A stretch of DNA of 12,858 nucleotides. It comes from JAGOEX01 sp964630905. GTDB lineage: Bacteria > UBP6 > UBA1177. The position numbers and the translations under genes were made by a program. The notes beneath the pieces were generated by a model. That model did not search any database and had not been told where the DNA came from. It was given only the letters and a program-made list of their open reading frames with translations. Positions 1 to 6,342 of the stretch are shown piece after piece (within the stretch, counting starts at the first letter, position 1; the number at the start of each line of letters is the position of its first letter). The stretch is taken from assembly GCA_964630905.1 (NCBI GenBank), contig CAZVWR010000074.1, positions 1 to 12,858 of the forward strand, given 5' to 3'.

Positions 1-1
1 A

Positions 2-379
2 TACAGCTGGAGCATTAATTTTTTAACAGCTGCTATGACTTATGACTACAGTTCATATTCAAAAAGCATAATGTGTGTAAGGGGGACAATGAGCACTGCG
101 ACCCTGAATCCTCCGACGAATGTCACGGCTTCTGACGGAAGTTACGATGATTATGTTTACGTTACCTGGACCGCTGTCAGCGGAGCCACTGACTATTATA
201 TTTACCGGGCAACCTCTTCAACAGGCACTTATTCCAAAATTGATTCATCTGGCGGGTACAACTATTATTATGATTATCCTCCATCAATAAATACAAGCTA
301 TTACTATAAAGTTGCGGCATATAACTCAACTTACGGCGAAAGTGCGATGAGCAGTTATAATGCAGGCTGGTGTTACTGA
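2..379 (+). CDS. C-terminal part of a secreted DUF1566-type + fibronectin type III protein (5' end outside window)
   Basis: The reading frame is open from base 2 and ends at TGA 377-379, so this is the tail of a longer protein; the ATG at 35 is internal. The first 28 or so visible residues end in the motif IMCVRG, which matches the characteristic end of DUF1566 (Lcl_C) or fibro-succ-major domains, where an R/M-C-V-R-G strand closes the fold. A fibronectin type III-like domain follows, beginning NPPTNVTAS and containing a Y/V-x-V-x-W strand, SGATDYYIYRA and SYYYKVAAYNSTYGES. It has many Tyr and Ser residues, as exported domains often do. The protein ends NAGWCY, so a cysteine lies one residue from the C-terminus. 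It was probably a secreted or lipid-anchored surface protein, but the signal peptide is not in the window. The Fn3 call is firm; the DUF1566 call rests on a short stretch. No hairpin terminator is visible after the stop. Confidence 0.7.
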   Translation, partial: YSWSINFLTAAMTYDYSSYSKSIMCVRGTMSTATLNPPTNVTASDGSYDDYVYVTWTAVSGATDYYIYRATSSTGTYSKIDSSGGYNYYYDYPPSINTSYYYKVAAYNSTYGESAMSSYNAGWCY

Positions 380-421
380 TCTTTTTATCCGTCCATGTTT
401 TATTTTATGATATCTGATTGC

Positions 422-449
422 TTGACATCGTTTCATTAGACATTAGAAT
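422..449 (+). promoter_or_regulatory. Sigma-70-type promoter of guaB
   Basis: The -35 box TTGACA (422-427) is a perfect match and the -10 box TAGAAT (444-449) has one mismatch, separated by 16 bp. Transcription would start near 456, leaving a leader of about 30 bases before the guaB ATG, too short for a purine riboswitch. The promoter overlaps the in-frame TTG at 418, which excludes that codon as the guaB start. Confidence 0.75.
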
Positions 450-486
450 AGCACCAATTTATTGTTTATTTACTGAGAGGATAACA

Positions 487-1956
487 ATGGAAAATGATAC
501 AAAAAAAATAGATGCGGCGCTTACTTTTGATGATGTTCTTCTTGTTCCTCATTATTCGGAAGTTCTTCCAAGTCAGGTTGACATCTCTTCAAAACTGACA
601 TCAAAGATAACTCTGAACACCCCTTTGATGAGTGCGGCGATGGATACTGTCACTGAAGTTGATACAGCAATTGCGATGGCAAGACAGGGCGGAATGGGTG
701 TCATTCACAAGAACATGACAATCGAAGAACAGTCAAAAATGGTAAAAATGGTCAAAAGATCGGAAGCCGGAGTGATAACAAATCCTATAACAATTTCTCC
801 CGATGCCCGCATCAGCGATGCACTTGAGCTGATGCAGAGCAACCGGATCTCTGGAATTCCTGTCACGGAAGAGGAAAAACTCGTCGGCATAATCACCAAC
901 AGAGATCTCCGTTTTGAAACTGATATGAACAAGAAAGTCGGCGAACTGATGACAAGAAAGCTGATCACGGTAAAAGAAAATTTTCCGATGGTCGAAGCAA
1001 AGAAGCTCATGCACGAACACCGGATAGAAAAACTTCTTGTTGTAGATACAAACGGCGGCCTTGCCGGATTGATAACTACAAGAGATATTGAAAACCAGGA
1101 AAAATTCCCGAATTCTGCAAAAGATCATCTGGGCCGGCTTGTGGTCGGGGCGGCGATAAGTCCTTCTGTTTCAGGCATGGAAAGGGCCGCGGCACTTGTC
1201 AGAGCAGGTGTCGATGCACTTGTCCTTGACTCGGCACACGGTCACTCGAAAAATGTGATAGATACTGTAGCTGAGCTGAAAAGTCAGTTTCCGGATGTTG
1301 ATATTATTGCTGGAAATATAGTAACAGGAGAAGCGGCGGAAGCTCTTTTCAAAGCGGGGGCGGATGTAGTTAAAGTCGGAATAGGTCCCGGATCGATATG
1401 TACGACAAGAATAATCGCAGGTGTCGGATATCCTCAACTTTCCGCGATATTCAATGTCGCGCCGGTTGCAAGAAAATGGGGCAGGGCTCTCATTGCGGAT
1501 GGAGGAATAAAATATTCCGGAGATGTTGTCAAAGCCATTGCCGCCGGAGCAGACGCTGTGATGATCGGCGGAATGTTCGCAGGAACTGCCGAAGCTCCAG
1601 GCGAAACAGTCCTTTATCAGGGAAGAACTTATAAGATGTATAGAGGAATGGGTTCTCTGGGTGCAATGAAAAAGGGAAGCAAGGACAGATATTTTCAGGA
1701 CAATGTTATCGATGAACAGAAATTCGTTCCGGAAGGGATTGAAGGAAGAGTCGCTTATAAAGGGCCTCTTTCTGATACAATATATCAATTATCGGGAGGT
1801 CTGAAAGCAGGTTTCGGATATCTGGGAGCAATAAATGTCGAAGCTCTCAGAAAGAATGCAGAATTTATCCAGATAACCAATGCCGGATACCGCGAGAGTC
1901 ATGTTCATGATGTCACTATAACAAAAGAAGCTCCAAATTACCGGACCGAAAGATGA
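487..1956 (+). CDS. guaB: Inosine-5'-monophosphate dehydrogenase
   Basis: This is the cytoplasmic, NAD-dependent oxidation of IMP to XMP, the committed step of GMP synthesis. The 489-residue product has the normal bacterial length. Visible features in order are the N-terminal barrel strand LTFDDVLLVP, two CBS domains (roughly residues 95-210) inserted in the TIM barrel, LDSAHGH, and the catalytic loop GIGPGSICTTR with Cys305. After these come the phosphate-binding IADGGIKYSGD and IGGMFAGTAEAPGE, the IMP-contacting MYRGMGS, and the flap with the Arg401-Tyr402 pair (KDRYFQ). All catalytic residues are intact. ATG 487 is chosen because GAGAGG (475-480) lies at proper spacing and the promoter covers the upstream TTG at 418. 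The gene appears monocistronic; guaA, its frequent partner, is not adjacent. The next gene has its own promoter. Confidence 0.97.
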   Translation: MENDTKKIDAALTFDDVLLVPHYSEVLPSQVDISSKLTSKITLNTPLMSAAMDTVTEVDTAIAMARQGGMGVIHKNMTIEEQSKMVKMVKRSEAGVITNPITISPDARISDALELMQSNRISGIPVTEEEKLVGIITNRDLRFETDMNKKVGELMTRKLITVKENFPMVEAKKLMHEHRIEKLLVVDTNGGLAGLITTRDIENQEKFPNSAKDHLGRLVVGAAISPSVSGMERAAALVRAGVDALVLDSAHGHSKNVIDTVAELKSQFPDVDIIAGNIVTGEAAEALFKAGADVVKVGIGPGSICTTRIIAGVGYPQLSAIFNVAPVARKWGRALIADGGIKYSGDVVKAIAAGADAVMIGGMFAGTAEAPGETVLYQGRTYKMYRGMGSLGAMKKGSKDRYFQDNVIDEQKFVPEGIEGRVAYKGPLSDTIYQLSGGLKAGFGYLGAINVEALRKNAEFIQITNAGYRESHVHDVTITKEAPNYRTER

Positions 1957-2029
1957 AATTTGTCGAATTTACAATGTCTTGAAATTACTGGTTAAATCTT
2001 GGACTCAAAATAATGGTCAAACAAAATAA

Positions 2030-2057
2030 TTGACTTAAATGCACTCGCTAATATAAT
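2030..2057 (+). promoter_or_regulatory. Strong sigma-70-type promoter of rpsO-pnp-dut
   Basis: The boxes are TTGACT (2030-2035) and a perfect TATAAT (2052-2057), with a 16-bp spacer. Transcription should start near 2064, giving a leader of about 37 bases. An ATG at 2056 lies inside the -10 box, so the in-frame extension of rpsO from it is not real. Confidence 0.8.
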
Positions 2058-2100
2058 GTTGCAAGTTTTTTTGTATCGTTCAAAAAAGGAGGATTTGAGA

Positions 2101-2367
2101 ATGCTTGATAAAGTGAGAAAAACAGAAGTGATCAGCAAATTCGGTGTCAATGAAAAGGACACAGGATCTCCCGAAGTTCAGGTAGCTCTTCTCACAGAAA
2201 GGATAAATACGCTTACCGATCATTTCAAGGAGCATAAAAAAGACAACCATTCAAGACTCGGTCTTTTGAAAATGGTTGGAAAAAGGATGAAGCTCCTTAA
2301 GTACATAAAGGGAAAAGATTTTGACACATACAGCACACTTATCAAGGAACTTGGTCTCCGTAAGTAA
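2101..2367 (+). CDS. rpsO: 30S ribosomal protein S15
   Basis: This is a primary 16S rRNA-binding protein of the small subunit platform. The 88-residue product matches the family length and its hallmark segments: DTGSPEVQVALLTERI (residues 20-35), HFKEHKKDNHSRLGLLKMVGKR (41-62, the helix-loop that contacts the three-way junction of 16S rRNA) and the terminal LIKELGLRK. A strong ribosome-binding site, AAAGGAGG (2085-2092), sits 8 bases before ATG 2101, which fixes the start. The promoter lies only about 40 bases upstream, leaving little leader. The long pseudoknot control region known for the E. coli gene therefore does not fit here, and any autoregulation would have to use a compact structure. 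pnp follows after 79 bases, the widely conserved order. Confidence 0.97.
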   Translation: MLDKVRKTEVISKFGVNEKDTGSPEVQVALLTERINTLTDHFKEHKKDNHSRLGLLKMVGKRMKLLKYIKGKDFDTYSTLIKELGLRK

Positions 2368-2446
2368 CCTTTACATTCAGGTTCTTTCAAGAAAAGTGTT
2401 CCCGTATTCAACTTTCACATCAACAGAATTATAAAAAAGAGGAAAA

Positions 2447-4672
2447 ATGAAAGAGATTAAAGAAACCATCGTTTTTAATGGAAAAGAACTTTCAATTGCA
2501 ACAGGAAGATATGCAAAACAGGCTGACGGAGCAATATGGCTCACATATGGTGGAACGGTACTTCTTGCAACGGTTGTTGCATCAAAAGAGGAAGTTTCTG
2601 ATGACATTGATTTTTTCCCGTTAACAGTTGATTATGTTGAGAAATTTTATGCCGCAGGGAGATTTCCGGGCGGTTTTCTGAAAAGAGAATCCCAGCAGAG
2701 CACTGCGGAGAAACTTACTTCAAGACTTATTGACAGACCGCTTAGGCCGATGTTTGCAGACTGGTTTAAGAACGAAACACAGATACTTGTGAACCTTTTA
2801 AGTTATGATTCTGAATGTGACCCGAAAGTCATTTCAATACTTGCTTCATCTGCCGCACTTATGGTTTCTGATATTCCTTTTAACGGACCTGTAGCCGGAT
2901 GCCGGATTGTTAAAAAGAACGGTGAATTTATCATCAATCCTTCTTTAAACGGTGAGCCGGAAAAATATGAAATAGATATCACTCTTGCCGGAAACCGTGA
3001 ATCGATCATGATGGTTGAAGGAGAAGCTATTGAAGCATCTGAAGACGATATGACTGCTGCGATCGAGATCGGTCACAAGGCTATTCAGCCGCTTCTTGAC
3101 ATTCAGGAAAAACTTGCAAAAAAGATCTCTCCTGAAAAAAGAGCCGAAAAACAGATCAAAATTGATGAAAAACTCAAGAAATTCGTTGAAAAAAGTGCAG
3201 CTTCACTTGTAAAGAAATCTCTTTCCACAACAGTAAAACTTGAAAGATATTCGCTTGTAAAAGAGGCAAAGGAAAAAGTTGTTGAACTTGTTACAAAAGC
3301 ACTTGAAGACGGTGAAAAGTTCAATGATGCTGATAATCAGGAAAAGGTTGTTAAAAGGGCGAAAGGTTTTTTTGAGAACTATCTCAAAGAATCTATGAGA
3401 GAAATGATCGTCAAGAAAAATAAGAGGATCGACGGCAGAGATCTTACTTCGATAAGACCGATCACCATTGATCTTGGAGTGCTTCCGAAAGTTCACGGAT
3501 CGGCAGTTTTCACAAGAGGCGAAACTCAATCGCTTGGTACGATAACTCTGGGTATCGGACATGATGAGCAGAGAGTTGATACCGTTACTGAGGAAGACAG
3601 CAAGAACTTTATGCTCCATTACAATTTCCCCGGTTTTTCTGTGGGTGAAGTAGCAAGACTCAAATCTCCGGGAAGAAGAGAGCTTGGTCACGGTAATCTT
3701 GCAGAAAGGGCACTTTCTCCGATAATCCCGTCAAAAGATGAATTCCCTTACACAATAAGAGTTGTTTCTGAGATACTTGAATCGAACGGTTCATCTTCAC
3801 AGGCGACAGTATGTTCCGGTTCTCTTGCGTTGATGGATGCCGGAATACCTTTTAAGAAACATGTTGCCGGTATTGCGATGGGACTTATAAAAGAGAAAAA
3901 CGATTTCTTCATTCTTTCCGATATCTTAGGTGACGAAGATCATCTTGGCGACATGGATTTCAAGGTCGCAGGGACAAAAGACGGCATCACAGCTATCCAG
4001 ATGGATATCAAAATAGAAGGTCTTCCCAAAGATGTTATGGAAAGGGCAATGATCCAGGCAAAAGTCGGCAGAATGCACATAATCGGTGAAATGGACAAGG
4101 CGATACAGGGTCCAAGATCAGAACTTAATCCGAATGCTCCGAAACTTTTGAAGATGAAAATAGAAGTGGACAAGATAAAAGACCTTATAGGAACCGGTGG
4201 AAAAAATATCAGATCTATTGTTGAACAGACTGGAGCCGACATTGAAGTTGAACAGGACGGAACAGTGAAAATTGCGGCAAAAGACCAGCAGATACTTGAT
4301 CTTACGATAGCACTTGTAAAATCTTTTACAGACAGCGTTGAACTTGGAAAGATCTATGAAGGTGAAGTTACAAGGATAGAAGAATACGGTGCTTTTGTTG
4401 AAATAATGAAAGGGACGACCGGTCTTCTCCATGTGAGCAAGATAGCTGATGAAAGAGTTGAAAATGTTGCTGATTATGTAAAACTCGGTGACAAAGTTAA
4501 AGTTATCGTCACAGAAATTGAATTCGGCGGAAAGTTCAAGCTCAGCATGAAGCCGGCTGATTTTGAAAAAGATTGGAAAAAGGAAAAAGAAAATAGACCA
4601 CCGAAAAGAGACGACAGAAAAGGTGGCGACAGAAACGACCGCGGGAGAGACCGTGACAATCGCAGACGCTGA
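2447..4672 (+). CDS. pnp: Polyribonucleotide nucleotidyltransferase (PNPase)
   Basis: This is the phosphorolytic 3'-5' exoribonuclease of mRNA turnover, which can also add tails in reverse. The 741 residues contain the complete architecture. The first RNase PH domain (about 1-140) has the RNA-contacting FYAAGRFPGGFLKRE. An all-helical linker follows (about 235-325). The second RNase PH domain (about 328-545) has the phosphate-site segment SNGSSSQATVCSGSLALMDAG and the catalytic pair Asp498/Asp504 in GDEDHLGDMDFKVAGT. A KH domain (about 570-612) has IGTGGKNI as its GxxG loop, and an S1 domain spans about 632-702. The last 30 or so residues form a very basic Arg/Asp-rich tail beyond S1, probably an additional RNA or protein contact. 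The start ATG 2447 is preceded by AAGAGG. The 3' end overlaps the start of dut by 20 bases, so the two are translated from one message. Confidence 0.97.
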   Translation: MKEIKETIVFNGKELSIATGRYAKQADGAIWLTYGGTVLLATVVASKEEVSDDIDFFPLTVDYVEKFYAAGRFPGGFLKRESQQSTAEKLTSRLIDRPLRPMFADWFKNETQILVNLLSYDSECDPKVISILASSAALMVSDIPFNGPVAGCRIVKKNGEFIINPSLNGEPEKYEIDITLAGNRESIMMVEGEAIEASEDDMTAAIEIGHKAIQPLLDIQEKLAKKISPEKRAEKQIKIDEKLKKFVEKSAASLVKKSLSTTVKLERYSLVKEAKEKVVELVTKALEDGEKFNDADNQEKVVKRAKGFFENYLKESMREMIVKKNKRIDGRDLTSIRPITIDLGVLPKVHGSAVFTRGETQSLGTITLGIGHDEQRVDTVTEEDSKNFMLHYNFPGFSVGEVARLKSPGRRELGHGNLAERALSPIIPSKDEFPYTIRVVSEILESNGSSSQATVCSGSLALMDAGIPFKKHVAGIAMGLIKEKNDFFILSDILGDEDHLGDMDFKVAGTKDGITAIQMDIKIEGLPKDVMERAMIQAKVGRMHIIGEMDKAIQGPRSELNPNAPKLLKMKIEVDKIKDLIGTGGKNIRSIVEQTGADIEVEQDGTVKIAAKDQQILDLTIALVKSFTDSVELGKIYEGEVTRIEEYGAFVEIMKGTTGLLHVSKIADERVENVADYVKLGDKVKVIVTEIEFGGKFKLSMKPADFEKDWKKEKENRPPKRDDRKGGDRNDRGRDRDNRRR

Positions 4673-5102
4673 TATTTCAATAAAATTCAAACTGGAGAAC
4701 GGAGCCGTTCTACCGTCTTATGAAACTGGCGGATCTTCAGGAATGGATGTCCGTTCAGTTGAAGATTGTGTAATAGAATCAAACAGTTGGAAACTTATTT
4801 CAACTGGGCTTTTTCCTGAAACTCCAAGTGGTTATGAAATACAGGTAAGATCAAGGAGCGGACTTGCCGCTAAATATGGTGTATTTGTCCTTAACTCTCC
4901 CGGAACAGTTGACAGCGACTACCGCGGAGAGATCAAAATAATCCTTGCAAACATGGGTTCAGAAATATTCAAAATCTCAAAAGGCGACCGCATCGCTCAG
5001 CTTGTAGTATCACCGGTCACAAAAGCAACAGTTATCAGTGTTGACACCATCTCAAACACCGAAAGAGGTGAGGGCGGTTTCGGAAGCACTGGCAGAAAGT
5101 AA
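4653..5102 (+). CDS. dut: Deoxyuridine 5'-triphosphate nucleotidohydrolase (dUTPase), GTG start inside pnp
   Basis: This homotrimeric enzyme hydrolyses dUTP to dUMP and pyrophosphate, keeping uracil out of DNA and feeding dTMP synthesis. All five family motifs are present: SSGMD (residues 28-32), RSRSG (66-70), GTVDSDYRG (84-92, with the invariant Asp87), GDRIAQ (111-116) and the C-terminal Gly-rich RGEGGFGSTG (138-147) that closes over the substrate. The frame is open further upstream inside pnp, to 4563 and beyond, but that part encodes a Lys/Thr-rich shadow of the pnp tail. GTG 4653, preceded by GGGAGAG (4642-4648), gives 149 residues, the usual length, and is the best start. The 20-base overlap with pnp suggests translational coupling. 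Function is secure; the exact start is moderately sure. Confidence 0.93.
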   Translation: MTIADADISIKFKLENGAVLPSYETGGSSGMDVRSVEDCVIESNSWKLISTGLFPETPSGYEIQVRSRSGLAAKYGVFVLNSPGTVDSDYRGEIKIILANMGSEIFKISKGDRIAQLVVSPVTKATVISVDTISNTERGEGGFGSTGRK

Positions 5103-5123
5103 TAAAATACCTTTAAATAAAAA

Positions 5124-5138
5124 AACGGATTTCCCGTT
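5124..5138. other. Small inverted repeat between dut and the next gene
   Basis: AACGG and CCGTT form a 5-bp stem around a 5-base loop. A run of T follows the stem when read on the minus strand, but no minus-strand gene ends here. On the plus strand the sequence after it is not T-rich, so it is at best a weak terminator or attenuator after dut. The rest of the 82-base gap is A/T-rich and shows no convincing promoter. Confidence 0.25.
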
Positions 5139-5184
5139 ACAAAAGTTGTCAGAAAAGTTTTTTAACTATTATGAGGAGGATAAG

Positions 5185-6342
5185 ATGTCAGAGATAAAAT
5201 TACCGGTTTTTATTTTTCTGTTTCTTCTCTGTTTTTCAGTATATGCAGAAAGACCGTGTTTTTCAGATCAAAACTGTCCGGAATACTATTCCTGCAGTTT
5301 GGGAAGCTGTGTTCTGGATGACGCTGTTTTTACGGAAAAAGAATATATTTCAGTTTATCAAGAAATAACTGCCGTAAGAGAAAAATATATGGGATATTCC
5401 ATTACTGACAGTGTTTTTGATGTCGTTCTCGGTGCTTTCAGTTTTCTTGAAAAATCAGGAAGCGGGGACTCTCCTTCAATGATAAAACGGATAAATTTTA
5501 AATTCGAAAAATCAGGGAATATACAAATTGAAAACTTAAAGCTTTTCATAGATACCAATAAAAACGGAAAATTCGACAGCAGCGATATTCCCGTAATGAA
5601 TGAGCCGGATGATTCCTACGGCACGAATTCAAGGTTTATTGAATATGATGGCAGAGCAGAACTTCTTAATATTTCAGGTGAAATTAATTTTCTTGTTGTC
5701 GCTGACTACAATGTGGATAGAAGCAATAACACTTGGCCTGCATATGTGCAGATAAAATCGATAGAATCCATTCTTTTTTCATCAAATGTGACAGCGGAAA
5801 TACATCCTATGGTGTTTGATAAGGTAGCCCTGCCTCCTTGGGGCGACATTGTTTTTTTTGATATGGATAATGCATCTTTAATCGGGACTAGCCTTGGTGC
5901 GACACTGACCGGTATCAGACTGACGTCCCTGAAAGACACACGGTTGAAAAAAATCACACTGATTGCAGAAAAATCGATGGAACCCTCCGTTATTTATCTT
6001 GGATTCGGTGATGGATTTACTGATGATAATGGAGTTTTTTTTCTTACTCTTGAAGATTCTGAAACCGGACAGAAGATTTACAGTATTGAATCTTCTGAAT
6101 ATAAAAAAACTTTTGATGTTGATTTTCAACTGAAAGCTGATATCCCAGTGGAAATCAAGATTGAATCGGAAGGAGAAGTGTGCAGTTATGAGTATAGAAT
6201 AACATTTCCTTATGATGCGCTTTCTTTTTCAGATGACTCTTCTTTTATTTACAGAACATCTTCAGAAATAAATGGCGATATTTCATATGATTCCGACATC
6301 TGCGGAGATCCGGGATTCGGTTGTTCAGTAACAGTTTTTTAA
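5185..6342 (+). CDS. Secreted Cys-rich protein with EF-hand/dockerin-like loop and C-terminal GCSVTVF tail
   Basis: I do not recognise the family of this 385-residue protein. A Sec signal peptide (residues 1-21) ends in VYA before ERP; its Cys16 does not fit a lipobox. A compact Cys module follows at C25, C31, C37 and C42 (C-x5-C-P-x4-C-x4-C), resembling the C-x-SD-x-DC modules of myxobacterial surface proteins. Residues 123-134, DTNKNGKFDSSD, have acidic or Asn residues at positions 1, 3, 5, 9 and 12 of a 12-residue loop with Gly at 6, as in EF-hand or dockerin calcium loops. The surrounding segment looks beta-rich. The last residues are GFGCSVTVF with Cys380. ATG 5185 is chosen because of GAGGAGGA (5173-5180) and the signal peptide; the longer upstream frame overlaps dut. 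It lies 82 bases after dut on the same strand, so read-through is possible. Its stop abuts the stop of the convergent lipoprotein gene. Confidence 0.8.
   Translation: MSEIKLPVFIFLFLLCFSVYAERPCFSDQNCPEYYSCSLGSCVLDDAVFTEKEYISVYQEITAVREKYMGYSITDSVFDVVLGAFSFLEKSGSGDSPSMIKRINFKFEKSGNIQIENLKLFIDTNKNGKFDSSDIPVMNEPDDSYGTNSRFIEYDGRAELLNISGEINFLVVADYNVDRSNNTWPAYVQIKSIESILFSSNVTAEIHPMVFDKVALPPWGDIVFFDMDNASLIGTSLGATLTGIRLTSLKDTRLKKITLIAEKSMEPSVIYLGFGDGFTDDNGVFFLTLEDSETGQKIYSIESSEYKKTFDVDFQLKADIPVEIKIESEGEVCSYEYRITFPYDALSFSDDSSFIYRTSSEINGDISYDSDICGDPGFGCSVTVF

Noticed and set aside
418..486. N-terminal extension of guaB from TTG 418
   Set aside because: It overlaps the guaB -35/-10 boxes, lacks a ribosome-binding site, and ATG 487 gives the normal IMPDH length.
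1171..1788. 205-codon minus-strand open frame opposite guaB
   Set aside because: It lies wholly inside guaB, a secure gene, and encodes a low-quality Ser/Cys/Arg-rich sequence with no recognisable domain.
1957..2029. Intrinsic terminator after guaB
   Set aside because: Only an AT-only 5-bp stem near the stop, with no following T-run.
2056..2100. N-terminal extension of rpsO from ATG 2056
   Set aside because: The ATG lies in the -10 box and the ribosome-binding site sits before ATG 2101, which gives canonical S15.
2368..2446. Structured autoregulatory leader or separate promoter before pnp
   Set aside because: Only a 4-5 bp weak stem around 2384-2395 and no paired -35/-10 boxes were visible; pnp is most simply read with rpsO.
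4118..4690. 190-codon minus-strand open frame opposite the 3' end of pnp
   Set aside because: It is a Phe/Ser-rich antisense shadow of the KH/S1 coding region with no ribosome-binding site.
5146..5172. TTGTCA / TATTAT as a promoter for the 5185 gene
   Set aside because: The 15-bp spacer is short and transcription would start on top of the ribosome-binding site, leaving almost no leader.
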